Shown here one piece after another: positions 8,145 to 17,957 of a stretch of 64,000 nucleotides of DNA. Under the pieces are notes generated by a model. The model saw only the letters and a program-made list of their open reading frames with translations, did no database searches and was not told the DNA's origin. Numbering within the stretch: the stretch's first letter is position 1; every line of letters begins with the position of its first letter. This stretch comes from Chitinibacter sp. SCUT-21 (GTDB taxonomy: Bacteria > Pseudomonadota > Gammaproteobacteria > Burkholderiales > Chitinibacteraceae), in NCBI GenBank assembly GCA_041874755.1, contig CP102611.1, positions 806,001 to 870,000 on the forward strand. The letters are read 5' to 3'. Position numbers and translations under genes: made by a program.

Positions 8145-9668
8145 TTATAAGTTTAATTCTTGCCAAATCGCATCAATCCGCGCCACAGAAGCAGGGTCGC
8201 GCTCGATCACCCTGCCCCATTCACGATTCGTTTCACCCGGCATTTTATTGGTGGCATCCAAGCCCATCTTGCCGCCCAAGCCCGAAATCGGGCTGGCGAA
8301 ATCAAGGTAATCAATCGGTGTGTGCTCCACCAAAGTCGTATCGCGCACCGGGTCCATCCGCGTGGTAATTGCCCAGATCACTTCTTTCCAATCTCGGCAA
8401 TCGACATCATCGTCGACAATCACAATGTACTTGGTGTACATAAATTGGCGCAGGAAAGACCACACGCCAAACATCACGCGCTTGGCATGCCCCGGATATT
8501 GCTTTTTGATCGATACAATTGCCATCCGATAGCTACATCCTTCGGGTGGCAGATAAAAATCGACGATTTCCGGAAACTGCTTTTGCAAGATCGGCACAAA
8601 CACTTCATTCAGCGCCACGCCCAGAATCGCTGGCTCATCCGGTGGTTTGCCGGTGTAGGTGCTGTGGTAGATCGGATCGGGGCGGCTAGTGATGCGCTCA
8701 ACTTCAAACACCGGGAACCAGTCTTGCTCGTTGTAGTAACCCGTATGGTCGCCGTACGGGCCTTCGAGTGCGTGCAGGAAGCCATTCACTTCCTTCAAGG
8801 GCACGCCATGCTCAGACACACCGCTGTAACCCGTCTCGCACGGTTTTAACACGCCTTCCAGCACGATTTCTGCCGTGGCGGGCACTTGCAGGTCTGAACC
8901 GATGCATTGCACCAGCTCGGTCTTACTGCCGCGCAACAAACCGGCAAATTGATATTCACTCAGCGTATCAGGCACCGGCGTTACCGCGCCCAAAATGGTT
9001 GCTGGATCACAACCCAGCACTACTGCAACTGGATAAGGCTTGCCCGGGTTTTGCCGCGCATGTTCACGAAAGTCCAGCGCGCCACCGCGATGCGCCAGCC
9101 AGCGCATAATCACCTGATTTTTACCAATCACTTGCTGGCGATAAATGCCGAGGTTTTGGCGCTTTTTATTTGGCCCGCGTGTAACGACCAAGCCCCAAGT
9201 TATCAAAGGAGCAATATCGCCTGGCCAGCAGTGCTGGACTGGGATTTTGCCCAAATCAACGTCAGGGCCTTCGATCACCACATCTTGGCAAATCCCTTTG
9301 CGCACTTCTTTCGGTGCCATATTCAGCACTTGTTTGAGCAATGGCAGCTTTTCCCACGCGTCTTTCAAGCCTTTTGGCGGTTCAGGTTCTTTCAAATACG
9401 CCAAAGTCTGGCCAATTTCGCGCAGCGCCGACACGTCTTGCGCGCCCATACCCAGCGCAACGCGGCGGGGCGTGCCGAATAAATTACCGAGGACCGGCAT
9501 ACTATAGCCAGGTACATTCTCAAACAACACAGCGGGACCTGCATTGCGCAAGATACGGTCGCACAACTCAGTCATTTCAAGTTTTGGCGAAACAGGCGTA
9601 TGAAGACGTTTAAGTTCACCTTGGCTTTCTAGCTGCGCCATAAAGTCGCGCAAGTCGCGGTATTTCAT
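8145..9668 (-). CDS. ubiD: 4-hydroxy-3-polyprenylbenzoate decarboxylase UbiD
   Basis: A 507-residue protein of full family length. UbiD removes the carboxyl group of 4-hydroxy-3-polyprenylbenzoate in ubiquinone synthesis, using prenylated FMN supplied by UbiX. Recognisable blocks are [22 protein letters not shown] at the N terminus (first 20 residues diagnostic), [13 protein letters not shown], the prenyl-FMN binding region with [17 protein letters not shown] and HRGGA, and [12 protein letters not shown]. The start is set by AGGAAAATACCA before the ATG at 9668. A terminator separates it from the upstream mutarotase gene, so it is probably transcribed alone. Confidence 0.96.
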   Translation of the reverse strand: MKYRDLRDFMAQLESQGELKRLHTPVSPKLEMTELCDRILRNAGPAVLFENVPGYSMPVLGNLFGTPRRVALGMGAQDVSALREIGQTLAYLKEPEPPKGLKDAWEKLPLLKQVLNMAPKEVRKGICQDVVIEGPDVDLGKIPVQHCWPGDIAPLITWGLVVTRGPNKKRQNLGIYRQQVIGKNQVIMRWLAHRGGALDFREHARQNPGKPYPVAVVLGCDPATILGAVTPVPDTLSEYQFAGLLRGSKTELVQCIGSDLQVPATAEIVLEGVLKPCETGYSGVSEHGVPLKEVNGFLHALEGPYGDHTGYYNEQDWFPVFEVERITSRPDPIYHSTYTGKPPDEPAILGVALNEVFVPILQKQFPEIVDFYLPPEGCSYRMAIVSIKKQYPGHAKRVMFGVWSFLRQFMYTKYIVIVDDDVDCRDWKEVIWAITTRMDPVRDTTLVEHTPIDYLDFASPISGLGGKMGLDATNKMPGETNREWGRVIERDPASVARIDAIWQELNL

Positions 9669-9680
9669 TGGTATTTTCCT

Positions 9681-9714
9681 AAAAAAAACGCCCGATTGTT
9701 ACGGGCGTTTTTAA
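9681..9714 (-). terminator. Terminator between mutarotase gene and ubiD
   Basis: An 8-bp perfect stem AACGCCCG/CGGGCGTT with a 7-base loop, flanked by T-runs on the minus strand, lies between the mutarotase stop (9743) and the ubiD start (9668). It should end the mutarotase transcript. Confidence 0.85.
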
Positions 9715-9742
9715 CAATAGGCAGCACGCCCAGCGTTCAATT

Positions 9743-10642
9743 TTAGCGAATTTCAGACAGTGTCATCACTGAACTAAAGCGCGATTTAGCAGCTATGGTA
9801 ATTGCATTATCAAACGCATCGCCGCGCTCGACACACACGAAGTTTTGGCGATATTCACGTACGTCCGCCATATTATCGGCATGATCGCCCGGATTCCACA
9901 CGATACTGCTGTTGGCCGTACTTTCAATCTTAATCTGACGCTCGCCATCAACGATGGTTTGCACCGCAGGTACATCCAAATACACGCGATCAGTACTGCC
10001 GGTGAGTTGCAAAGTACCGCTTTGCTGACGACGAGTGACTTCACCAATCGTATCGATATAGGTCAGGTCTTCCAAGCCCAATATCGGCGACTGGGTATAG
10101 TCCGCAACAGCAAAGTAAGTATGGAATGCATAGGTAAACGGTGCGGGGGTATCGCTGAGATTATCGACATTCAGTGTCAATTTGAGTTCCGTACCGACTT
10201 CAATTTTCATTTCAAAACGGAACTCATGCGGCCACTGCGCCAAAGTTGCAGGGGTACTGATAAGGCTAACGATCAATTCAGTGACACCATCAGCGCGATT
10301 GATCACTTTTTCTAAAGTCCAATCAGCCGTACGGGCAAAACCATGCGATTGCAGACCATGTGGATGACCGCCAAACCAAGGCAAACACAGTGGAATACCG
10401 CCACGGATGGCTTTACCCGGGGCAAATGTCGTTAGCGGTGATACCCACAAGACATCTTTTCCGCCTGCAGGAACAAAGGAAACTAAATGACAGCCCTGAA
10501 GAGTAAAACTCGCTTTACCGAGTTGATTTTCTACCACCACCAGAGGCAAGCCCTGACCCGCTTGCTTGAAACACTCGGCTGAATGCACCACGCGTACGCC
10601 TGAAGTGCCCGCTAAAACCGCAGAAAAATCGATATCGCTCAT
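9743..10642 (-). CDS. yeaD: D-hexose-6-phosphate mutarotase, YeaD type
   Basis: About 299 residues with an aldose-1-epimerase-like fold. It has GCHLVSF, LWVSPLTTF, the GGIPLCLPWFGGHP signature of glucose-6-phosphate 1-epimerases, HGFARTADW, and a catalytic glutamate candidate in NFVCVERGDA. It interconverts alpha and beta anomers of hexose 6-phosphates. Two upstream in-frame starts exist, but GAGG lies 9 bases before the ATG at 10642 and only 3 before the ATG at 10648, so MSDIDFSAVL is preferred. It is followed by a clear terminator and is probably monocistronic. Confidence 0.9.
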   Translation of the reverse strand: MSDIDFSAVLAGTSGVRVVHSAECFKQAGQGLPLVVVENQLGKASFTLQGCHLVSFVPAGGKDVLWVSPLTTFAPGKAIRGGIPLCLPWFGGHPHGLQSHGFARTADWTLEKVINRADGVTELIVSLISTPATLAQWPHEFRFEMKIEVGTELKLTLNVDNLSDTPAPFTYAFHTYFAVADYTQSPILGLEDLTYIDTIGEVTRRQQSGTLQLTGSTDRVYLDVPAVQTIVDGERQIKIESTANSSIVWNPGDHADNMADVREYRQNFVCVERGDAFDNAITIAAKSRFSSVMTLSEIR

Positions 10643-10754
10643 GAACATATTCCTCAACTTGAGCCGCTATTCTAAAGCAAATTGCAACAAATCTTACAAG
10701 GCCGAGCACAATTTACTGGTAAATATTGCCCTAAGCCAAATCGGCCAGCAGTAA

Positions 10755-11582
10755 TTATTGCAAACGACGCGGGGGAATACCTTCCATGCTCCGCTCAGGA
10801 TCAAACCAGCGTGATAACCACTTATAAGTGCGACGCCAAGCGTCTTGCGCGGCGACTGGATCAGCAATATCCTCAAGCGGCAAATGATTAGGTGGCAAGT
10901 TGAGCGCTTCGGATTCGAGATTATCCAGCACCAAATCAAAATCATGCATTGCGTCAGGGTAGCTCACCAAGTGAAATAAACTTTGCCCTGAAATTTGACT
11001 CAATTCGGAACAGCTAGATAAAGGCGCTAAACCATCACGTTGCCCCGCCAACAATAAAGTAGGAGCCGACACTCGAAAATCGGCACCCAACAAAAGCCTG
11101 CAATTCGGATAAAACACGGTTGCAGAACGCAAGCCTGGCTTGGCCTGGTTAAGCAACCACAAGGTTGCAGTTGCGCCAGAGTCCCAGCCGACAACCGCAA
11201 TGCGATTGGAATCGATTTCTTTGCGCTTTTTGAGCCAAGAAATGGCAGTTTGCAGATTTTTGGCGCGCCGTTTCATCTCTGCTTTTTGTTTTTTGCTACT
11301 ACTAATTGCACAAGGTTTTTTACCTGCTGCTTTGTCATTCAGCAACAGCACAGCAAAGTCGAGCTCCTGCAATTGTGACGTCATTCGCGCATAGCGAATG
11401 GCTAATTCTTTATTGCTGTCGAGCAGACCTGCGCATCCGTGCATCAGCACCACAGCAGGTGAGTGGGGGCGACTTGAGCTGAAATACTCTGCCTTTAAGC
11501 GTGATGATCCTAGTTGCAGGGAAGTTGGAACCGCCCACGTAACAGAGGCTAAGCAGAAAAGAATTAAACCGAAATAAGGCAT
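10755..11582 (-). CDS. Exported dienelactone-hydrolase-like protein
   Basis: About 275 residues. It begins with a signal peptide (MPYFGLILFCLASVTWAVP) and continues as an alpha/beta hydrolase: VVLMHGCAG (oxyanion region with a cysteine in the turn), VAVVGWDSGATATLW in the nucleophile position, AGQRDGLAP (acid) and DAMHDFDL (histidine). The nucleophile elbow reads GWDSG, so serine is in the usual place. The ATG overlaps the TGA of the DUF4870 gene (TGATG), showing coupling. The natural substrate is unknown; periplasmic location is inferred from the signal peptide. Confidence 0.8.
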   Translation of the reverse strand: MPYFGLILFCLASVTWAVPTSLQLGSSRLKAEYFSSSRPHSPAVVLMHGCAGLLDSNKELAIRYARMTSQLQELDFAVLLLNDKAAGKKPCAISSSKKQKAEMKRRAKNLQTAISWLKKRKEIDSNRIAVVGWDSGATATLWLLNQAKPGLRSATVFYPNCRLLLGADFRVSAPTLLLAGQRDGLAPLSSCSELSQISGQSLFHLVSYPDAMHDFDLVLDNLESEALNLPPNHLPLEDIADPVAAQDAWRRTYKWLSRWFDPERSMEGIPPRRLQ

Positions 11583-11920
11583 CAAGCGATTAAACGCAAA
11601 GTAAACGGGTAGCGATAGAACAAGCCTTTGCTTGCATTAACCGCAGCTAAAATACTGCAGACGATATTACATAACCATAAGACCGCGAGGGCCAGCCAAC
11701 CCAAAATAGGAATAAGCGACAAAATCAGCGAAGCGAGCATCAAAGTGAGTGACCAATTCAAGGCTTCTTTACCCGCGGTAAAAATGAATTCATCGTCTTT
11801 TTTCAAGACATAAATGACTAAACCAGGAATCACACTAAAGAAAATCGTCAGTAGATAAACTAGGACCGCAATATTGCGTGAGTCTTGCGATGGAACTTGG
11901 CTCGGGGTTAAATCATGCAT
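11582..11920 (-). CDS. DUF4870 membrane protein
   Basis: A 112-residue protein with three predicted membrane segments (VLVYLLTIFFSVIPGLVIYVL, LNWSLTLMLASLILSLIPIL, LALAVLWLCNIVCSILAAV; each about 20 residues). The pattern matches DUF4870: a charged loop KKDDEFIFTAGKEALNWS between the first two helices and a YRYPFTLRLI tail. AGAGG precedes the ATG at 11920. Its stop codon overlaps the start of the hydrolase gene, so the two form an operon. Function unknown. Confidence 0.85.
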   Translation of the reverse strand: MHDLTPSQVPSQDSRNIAVLVYLLTIFFSVIPGLVIYVLKKDDEFIFTAGKEALNWSLTLMLASLILSLIPILGWLALAVLWLCNIVCSILAAVNASKGLFYRYPFTLRLIA

Positions 11921-12136
11921 GACAGCACCTCTTCTGGCCTACCGTTTATCGAATAAGGCCGTGGATTTTACGCCCGTTCCGGCCTTTGTTTCAAACTTTA
12001 TTCGGCCAAATCAGCAAACACAACTGATTCCACCATTTTTGCCTAGCTAAGTCTTTGTTTTTGCGCTAAACCATAGTTGCACTGCAACAATCAGGCGCGA
12101 TTCAACCACATCTGCCGCGAAACAAGGAGCGCAAGA

Positions 12137-12925
12137 ATGAGTGATACGATCGATTGCCATATGGCACCCAACGGCGTCGTCACCCTCAGTTTAATGCGCC
12201 CAGAGGTCTGCAATGCCATTAATGAAATTATGGTGGCAGAACTGACTGCAACTTTGGTCGCCATTAGTCAAAACGCTGCTGCACGTGTGCTAGTGCTAAC
12301 GGGCTCAGGCAAGTTTTTTTGCTCCGGCACTGATCACCAATGGATGCTGAAAGGTAGCGAATCAGGTCCTGATCATAATTTTGAAGATGCTCTGCATATC
12401 GCGCGCTTATTACGCACACTCGATAGACTCCCAATTCCGACCATTGCGCATATTAATGGACCAGCCATTGGTACTGGCATCGGACTAATTTCTTGCTGCG
12501 ACATGGCGGTCTGCACCCCAAACAGCTGGTTTAGTATACCGGATACTCGATTAGGGCTCATCCCCGCAGTATTTGGCCCCTATGTTATTAATAAAATTGG
12601 CAGTAGCGCCGCCCGCCGGTTCTTTTTGAGTACCGAGAAATTCTCACCTACTACGGCGCAGAGACTTGGACTCATACATGAGTGCCCAATTGATGTAGAG
12701 CAGGTTAGTGAACAAGTGCGGTCATGGATTAGAGAAATTTTGCATAACAGCCCGCACGCACTCACGGCGGCGAAGCGCTTCATTACCTCAGTAGAGCATC
12801 GACCAATCGATGATGCCATGCTATCAGACACGGCACATCGCATGGCTCACATTCGCTCTCACGAGCAAGCACAAGAAGGTTTACGAGCCTATTTAAACCA
12901 AGCGCCAGTTAGCTGGGCCCCATAA
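12137..12925 (+). CDS. Enoyl-CoA hydratase/isomerase family protein
   Basis: About 262 residues of the crotonase fold, starting at the ATG at 12137 with AAGGAG upstream; an earlier in-frame ATG (12077) has no support. Oxyanion-hole segments are FFCSGTDHQWM and HINGPAIGTGIGL. The region IPDTRLGLIPAVFGPYVI and ARRFFLS resembles methylglutaconyl-CoA hydratases. At the place of the first catalytic glutamate of crotonase (rat Glu144) the sequence has aspartate (PDTRLG), and the second glutamate (Glu164) is replaced by arginine as in ARRYFL relatives. It may act on branched-chain or fatty acyl-CoA; the substrate is unassigned. Monocistronic, followed by a terminator. Confidence 0.85.
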   Translation: MSDTIDCHMAPNGVVTLSLMRPEVCNAINEIMVAELTATLVAISQNAAARVLVLTGSGKFFCSGTDHQWMLKGSESGPDHNFEDALHIARLLRTLDRLPIPTIAHINGPAIGTGIGLISCCDMAVCTPNSWFSIPDTRLGLIPAVFGPYVINKIGSSAARRFFLSTEKFSPTTAQRLGLIHECPIDVEQVSEQVRSWIREILHNSPHALTAAKRFITSVEHRPIDDAMLSDTAHRMAHIRSHEQAQEGLRAYLNQAPVSWAP

Positions 12926-12926
12926 A

Positions 12927-12955
12927 GAAAAACCCAGCACAAGGCTGGGTTTAGA
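12927..12955. terminator. Bidirectional terminator between hydratase gene and ppiD
   Basis: A 9-bp stem AAACCCAGC/GCTGGGTTT with a 5-base loop lies between the convergent stops of the hydratase gene (+) and ppiD (-). The T-run is stronger for the minus-strand transcript. Confidence 0.8.
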
Positions 12956-12975
12956 TAGGATTTACTGGAAGCCAA

Positions 12976-14814
12976 TTACTGCGCAGGTTTAGCTGCCATT
13001 TGCTTGCCGTATACCACTTTGATATCACGCTTTAGCGAATCTAGATAAGCAGATAGCTCAACTTGACCGTACATCTTAGACAAATTCTCATCGAGTTTGA
13101 ATTTGTTTTCAGGGCTTAATGCTGGCGCAGCAATCGCGTTGCCCACTTTATAAATTGTGTAGCCGCCTGCCACAGTAGCCCCGACATATGCTGGCTGTTT
13201 ACTGCCGTCCACTTTGAAAATAGCTTTTAAATCCGCCTCAGCAACACCAGGAGCGGCAATGCGGCCAATCGTTTGCATTTCACCCCAAGCCAGGTTTACA
13301 GCTTGACCGGCATTCAGTGCTTTTAGTTTTGCCGCACCATCAGCCGCAGCCAGTTTTACTGCCTTGTCTTGTTTGAGTTTTGCACTAATTTGCGCAGACA
13401 CTTCAGCTAAAGGCTGAGTTTGGCTTGGCTTAAACTCAAGAACACGCGCCGAAACCAATTGACCACGCCCAACTTCAACCGCTTCCGAATTGTGTTTTTT
13501 CTTCAGAACATCATCAGAGAAAACAGCCTCAAGCAATTTAGGATTATTCAGCACAGGATCTTGTGCTGATTTGCGTGTTACCCAATCACTTTGAACGATA
13601 GACAATTTCAACTCGTCAGCCACTGGCTTCAAACTATCAGCTTGCTGATAAACAAGATCGCTAAATTTTTCAGATTGTGACTGAAAACTAGTTTGCGCTT
13701 TTTCTAGTTTTAACTGCTCTTCAATTTTCGGTTTCACATCAGCGAAAGTCGCACCTTTCACGTCTTCGAGCTTCAAGATGTGAAAACCAAAGTCAGTCTC
13801 AACCACATCACTGATTTGCCCCTTGGTCATTTTAAAGGCAGCGTCTTCAAATGGTTTTACCATTGCGCCTTTGGCAAAGAACCCTAAATCACCACCATTC
13901 TCAGCAGAACCTGGATCTTGTGATTTGGCTTTCGCAAGTTCGGCAAATTGTGCTGGATTCTTTTTCACTTCCGCCAGAATCGCCTCAGCCTGCGCACGCA
14001 CTTTAGCTTTTTCTTCAGCCTTCATGTCTTTAGGCGCGTTAAGCAGAATATGGCTTACTTTGCGCTCTTCTTTGGTTAGATCGGCTTTGTGCTCTTCAAA
14101 GTATTTTTGAATATCCGCTTCTGCCACTTGTAATTTCGAAGCTAGCTCCTCCTGAGAGAACACCACGTATTCAAGCTTCACTTTGTCCGGCGATTTATAT
14201 TGCGCAAGATTGGTATCGTAATATTGCTTAATCTCAGCATCTGACACAGTCACTTGAGCCAGATATTGTTCAGGCGTTAAATTGGCAACGTAAACTTCAC
14301 GCTTTTCACCCATCAATTGGTTGAGACGTTGCATTTGAGCATTTGAGACAAAACCGGTTTGCATTACACCATCCATTAACTGGCGTAATACGAGATCTTG
14401 TTTGAGTTTTTCTTCAAAAATTGCAGGAGACATTTGTTGCGCGGCAAGCATTTCTTGGTAGCGCTTCGCATCAAATTTGCCATCAACTTGGAAAGCGGGA
14501 ATAGCCGCAATTGCATCACGCAACACTGAATCTGGCACCGCCAAATGCAATTGACGAGCTTTCTCTTGCAATAGCTGCTGGCGCACTAACTGCTCAACAA
14601 CCATAGGCTTCATTTCGTCTGGAATAGCTTGGTTACCAATCGCTTCGGCTAATTCACGCGGTGTGATACGTGACTTGCCGACCTTGGCCAGATAATCATC
14701 GCCCTGCCCCATCGCTTCGTAACCGCTAAAACCAATACCGACCACAAGGCCAACAGAAATCAGACCCAAAATTACTTGAACTGCTGTTTTATTATTGTGT
14801 ACAAAATCAAACAT
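12976..14814 (-). CDS. ppiD: Periplasmic peptidyl-prolyl isomerase/chaperone PpiD
   Basis: A 612-residue inner-membrane-anchored chaperone that helps proteins leaving the Sec translocon fold. One N-terminal transmembrane helix (VILGLISVGLVVGIGFSG, about 15-33) precedes a SurA-N-like chaperone region. A PpiC-type parvulin domain lies near residues 250-355, marked by KVSHILL, GGDLGFFAKGAMVKPFEDAAF and TDFGFHILKLED. A second C-terminal chaperone part follows. Length fits E. coli PpiD. It lies downstream of the tRNA-Asp gene in the same direction as tig-clpPX-lon-hupB, the common gammaproteobacterial and betaproteobacterial order. Confidence 0.95.
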   Translation of the reverse strand: MFDFVHNNKTAVQVILGLISVGLVVGIGFSGYEAMGQGDDYLAKVGKSRITPRELAEAIGNQAIPDEMKPMVVEQLVRQQLLQEKARQLHLAVPDSVLRDAIAAIPAFQVDGKFDAKRYQEMLAAQQMSPAIFEEKLKQDLVLRQLMDGVMQTGFVSNAQMQRLNQLMGEKREVYVANLTPEQYLAQVTVSDAEIKQYYDTNLAQYKSPDKVKLEYVVFSQEELASKLQVAEADIQKYFEEHKADLTKEERKVSHILLNAPKDMKAEEKAKVRAQAEAILAEVKKNPAQFAELAKAKSQDPGSAENGGDLGFFAKGAMVKPFEDAAFKMTKGQISDVVETDFGFHILKLEDVKGATFADVKPKIEEQLKLEKAQTSFQSQSEKFSDLVYQQADSLKPVADELKLSIVQSDWVTRKSAQDPVLNNPKLLEAVFSDDVLKKKHNSEAVEVGRGQLVSARVLEFKPSQTQPLAEVSAQISAKLKQDKAVKLAAADGAAKLKALNAGQAVNLAWGEMQTIGRIAAPGVAEADLKAIFKVDGSKQPAYVGATVAGGYTIYKVGNAIAAPALSPENKFKLDENLSKMYGQVELSAYLDSLKRDIKVVYGKQMAAKPAQ

Positions 14815-14899
14815 GGACGACGCACTCCTGCTTTACATGCGCGTTATCATGCCAGATTGCATGACTTATGTCTGTAAGAGAAGCAATAAAGCTGCAGAT

Positions 14900-14932
14900 A
14901 AAACAAAAGGGCAAACATAACGTTTGCCCTTT
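14900..14932 (-). terminator. Terminator after tRNA-Asp
   Basis: Stem AAAGGGCAAAC/GTTTGCCCTTT with a short loop, followed on the minus strand by TTTTGTTTTA, begins about 7 bases beyond the CCA end of the tRNA gene. Confidence 0.85.
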
Positions 14933-14938
14933 CGGATT

Positions 14939-15015
14939 TGGCGGAGTGGACGGGGCTCGAACCCGCGACCCCCGGCGTGACAGGCCGGTATTCTAACCAA
15001 CTGAACTACCACTCC
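14939..15015 (-). tRNA. tRNA-Asp (anticodon GTC)
   Basis: A 77-nt gene on the minus strand with a perfect 7-bp acceptor stem (GGAGTGG/CCACTCC), discriminator G and encoded CCA. The anticodon loop CTGTCAC reads GTC, for Asp codons GAC and GAU. The T-arm has GGTTCGA. It lies 41 bases after hupB and may be processed from a common transcript; a terminator follows. Confidence 0.97.
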
Positions 15016-15056
15016 GTTTTGGCTCCAAGCACAAGGCAATTAGAGCCAACTACTAA

Positions 15057-15329
15057 TTACTGAACTGCGTCTTTCAACGATTTACCAGCGCGGAATTTTG
15101 GCTGTTTCGCTGCTGCGATCTTGATCGATTCGCCTGTGCGTGGGTTACGACCAGTGCGCTCTTCGCGTTCTGATACATAGAATGAGCCAAAACCAACCAG
15201 CGTCACTTCTTGACCACTTTTAAGCGCGTTGGAGATCGCTTCTACGGTTGCATCCAGCGCTTTACCAGCAGCGGCTTTAGACAGACCTGCTGATTCGGCG
15301 ATTGCGTCGATGAGTTCCGATTTATTCAC
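15057..15329 (-). CDS. hupB: DNA-binding protein HU-beta
   Basis: A 90-residue nucleoid protein of exact family length: [29 protein letters not shown] and the DNA-embracing arm with GRNPRTGE and [17 protein letters not shown] bends and compacts DNA as a dimer. Translation starts at GTG (15329) with AGGGGATG six bases upstream. It is preceded by its own strong promoter-like sequence overlapping the end of lon, and followed by tRNA-Asp. Confidence 0.97.
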   Translation of the reverse strand: MNKSELIDAIAESAGLSKAAAGKALDATVEAISNALKSGQEVTLVGFGSFYVSEREERTGRNPRTGESIKIAAAKQPKFRAGKSLKDAVQ

Positions 15330-15383
15330 TTACATCCCCTTTCAATTTTGATTAGATGAATCTGGTTGGTACATTGCCTGATG

Positions 15384-15413
15384 TTTATATCAAGCCCATA
15401 AAATGGGTGTCAA
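15384..15413 (-). promoter_or_regulatory. Sigma70-type promoter for hupB
   Basis: On the minus strand an exact TTGACA (15413-15408) is followed after 18 bases by TATAAA (15389-15384), about 55 bases before the hupB GTG. The -35 hexamer begins immediately after the lon stop codon, so hupB can be expressed independently of lon. The spacer contains the small inverted repeat CCCAT/ATGGG. Confidence 0.7.
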
Positions 15414-17828
15414 TTAATGCTTGAGGCTGTGTTGGTTTGTATCAACGTTTGCGCCTGCAATCGCCTCATCGGGCGTGGCTTCCGCAACTGTCGCCACAGG
15501 CATACGCTCCAAGGCGTAGGCCAACACCTCATCAAACCACTTGACCGAGTGAATAGCAAGACCTCGTTTTACATTTTCCGGGATTTCGATCAAATCTTTG
15601 ACGTTTCCCTCCGGAATCAGCACTTGCTTGATACCGCCACGATGCGCTGCCAACAGTTTTTCTTTCAAGCCCCCAATTGGCAAAACTTCGCCGCGCAAGG
15701 TAATTTCACCGGTCATTGCCACATCGCAACGCACGGGTATGCCCGTCAAGACCGATGTCAGCGCGGTTGCGATGCCAATACCCGCCGACGGGCCATCTTT
15801 AGGCGTTGCACCTTCTGGCAAGTGAATGTGCATATCATTTTTTTGGTAAAACTCAGGATCGATCCCCAAGCTCACCGCACGCGAACGTACGACTGACAAA
15901 GCCGCCTGGATCGATTCTTGCATCACATCGCCAAGTTGCCCGGTTTGAATCATCTTGCCTTTACCAGGCAATTTAACGGTTTCAATCGTCAGCAATTCAC
16001 CGCCAACCTCAGTCCAAGCCAGACCTGTAACTTGGCCGATCTGATTCTTTTGCTCAGCGACGCCAAAATCATAGCGATGAACGCCCAAATATTTATCAAT
16101 ATTTTTTGCGTTGATCACAACTTTTTTGTCGGAAGGCTTCAGCAGCAAGGCTTTGACCACTTTACGGCACAGTTTCGCGATTTCACGGTCAAGGCTACGC
16201 ACACCGGCTTCACGTGTGTAGTAGCGAATAATGTCGCGCACCGCGGTATCGGCGATTTGCAACTCGCCCTCGCGTACACCATTGTTCTTCATCTGCTTAG
16301 GAACAAGGTATTTGAGTGCGATATTTACTTTTTCGTCCTCGGTATAACCCGAAAGACGAATAATCTCCATCCGATCCAACAATGGCGCAGGGATATTGAG
16401 CGAGTTAGCCGTAGCTACAAACATCACGTCCGACAGATCGTAATCTACTTCGAGGTAGTGATCGCTAAACGAATGATTCTGTTCCGGATCGAGCACTTCC
16501 AGCAACGCAGAGGAAGGATCTCCACGGAAATCGCTACCGAGCTTATCCACTTCATCAAGCAAGAACAGCGGGTTTTTCACACCGACCTTGGTCATACTTT
16601 GCAAAATTTTGCCTGGCATTGAACCAATATAGGTACGGCGGTGACCGCGAATTTCAGCTTCATCACGCACCCCACCGAGCGCCATACGTACGAACTTGCG
16701 ATTTGTTGCGCGCGCAATGCTCTCGCCCAAAGAAGTTTTACCAACCCCTGGCGGCCCTACTAGGCACAAAATCGGGCCTTTGAGTTTTTCAACGCGGGTT
16801 TGCACCGCGAGGTACTCAACAATGCGCTCTTTGACCTTTTCCAGCCCATAGTGATCAGCATCGAGTACGGTATCGGCCTCTGCCAAATCTTTACTGATCT
16901 TGGTTTTTTTCTTCCAAGGTAGCGCCAAAATAGTATCGATGTAATTACGCACCACCGTCGCTTCAGCCGACATTGGCGACATCATGCGCAGTTTTTTCAA
17001 CTCGCCTTCGGTTTTTTCACGCGCTTCTTTACTCATGCCAGCTGCTTTAATGCGCTTTTCTAGCTCATCTAAGTCAGCATTTTCATCCAGCTCACCGAGC
17101 TCTTTTTGAATCGCTTTTACTTGCTCGTTCAAGTAATACTCGCGCTGGCTTTTCTCCATCTGGCGTTTTACACGACCACGGATGCGCTTTTCAACTTGCA
17201 GGATATCGAGCTCGGATTCAAGCTGCTTAAGCAGGTGATCCATGCGGGCAGCAACGTCTTCCATTTCCAGTACGGCTTGCTTTTGTTCAAGCTTCAACGG
17301 CAGATGCGCAGCCACCGTATCAGCCAAACGGCCGGCAGTTTCAATTCCCGCCAATGAAGACAAGATTTCGGGTGGGATTTTTTTGTTCAGTTTGACGTAC
17401 TGATCGAACTGCGCCAGCAAAGTGCGGCGCATCGCTTCAGTTTCATTACTGTCTTCCGCTGCCAGTGCTTGTGGCGTTGCCAGCACCCGATAGAAGCCGT
17501 CATCGTCAACCAGCGCTTCCACATGCGCACGCTGCAAGCCTTCTACCAGCACTTTAACGGTGCCATCGGGCAACTTCAATAATTGCAATACCGTTGCCAC
17601 GGTACCAATCGGGTAAATATCGGCAAAACTAGGCTCATCTTTGGCGGCGTTTTTTTGCGCCACCAATAAAATATGCTTGCCCGATTCCATCGCGGCTTCG
17701 AGGGCTTTAATTGATTTGGGACGCCCAACAAACAGCGGAATCACCATGTGCGGAAAGACAACCACATCGCGCAATGGCAACACAGGAAACGAGGTAGATT
17801 CAGCAGGTAGTAATGTGTGCTCGGACAT
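15414..17828 (-). CDS. lon: ATP-dependent protease Lon
   Basis: An 804-residue LonA protease degrading damaged and regulatory proteins in the cytoplasm. It has an N-terminal substrate-binding LAN domain ([23 protein letters not shown]; first residues diagnostic), a coiled-coil region with [19 protein letters not shown], and an AAA+ module with [11 protein letters not shown] (Walker A), FLLDEVDK (Walker B) and an arginine finger region. The C-terminal serine-lysine protease domain has the catalytic serine in PKDGPSAG and the catalytic lysine in [10 protein letters not shown]. Full length. It is 129 bases downstream of clpX on the same strand. Confidence 0.98.
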   Translation of the reverse strand: MSEHTLLPAESTSFPVLPLRDVVVFPHMVIPLFVGRPKSIKALEAAMESGKHILLVAQKNAAKDEPSFADIYPIGTVATVLQLLKLPDGTVKVLVEGLQRAHVEALVDDDGFYRVLATPQALAAEDSNETEAMRRTLLAQFDQYVKLNKKIPPEILSSLAGIETAGRLADTVAAHLPLKLEQKQAVLEMEDVAARMDHLLKQLESELDILQVEKRIRGRVKRQMEKSQREYYLNEQVKAIQKELGELDENADLDELEKRIKAAGMSKEAREKTEGELKKLRMMSPMSAEATVVRNYIDTILALPWKKKTKISKDLAEADTVLDADHYGLEKVKERIVEYLAVQTRVEKLKGPILCLVGPPGVGKTSLGESIARATNRKFVRMALGGVRDEAEIRGHRRTYIGSMPGKILQSMTKVGVKNPLFLLDEVDKLGSDFRGDPSSALLEVLDPEQNHSFSDHYLEVDYDLSDVMFVATANSLNIPAPLLDRMEIIRLSGYTEDEKVNIALKYLVPKQMKNNGVREGELQIADTAVRDIIRYYTREAGVRSLDREIAKLCRKVVKALLLKPSDKKVVINAKNIDKYLGVHRYDFGVAEQKNQIGQVTGLAWTEVGGELLTIETVKLPGKGKMIQTGQLGDVMQESIQAALSVVRSRAVSLGIDPEFYQKNDMHIHLPEGATPKDGPSAGIGIATALTSVLTGIPVRCDVAMTGEITLRGEVLPIGGLKEKLLAAHRGGIKQVLIPEGNVKDLIEIPENVKRGLAIHSVKWFDEVLAYALERMPVATVAEATPDEAIAGANVDTNQHSLKH

Positions 17829-17957
17829 TTTTTATGACCTGATCGAGGATATAGAGACAATATGCGGTCAAGTGCTGATTAATTCAATCACTGCGCAAAA
17901 AAACATACGCCCAGCCACAATCGAATATCGATTGCCGCTAGGCGCAGGGGTATAGAC

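Noticed and set aside
8160..9482. Several plus-strand frames of 100-229 residues opposite ubiD
   Set aside because: They are mirror frames of a conserved gene with no family resemblance or start signals.
15918..16622. A 234-residue plus-strand frame inside lon
   Set aside because: It lies entirely antisense to the AAA+ and protease domains of lon, whose motifs are intact, and shows no recognisable domain.
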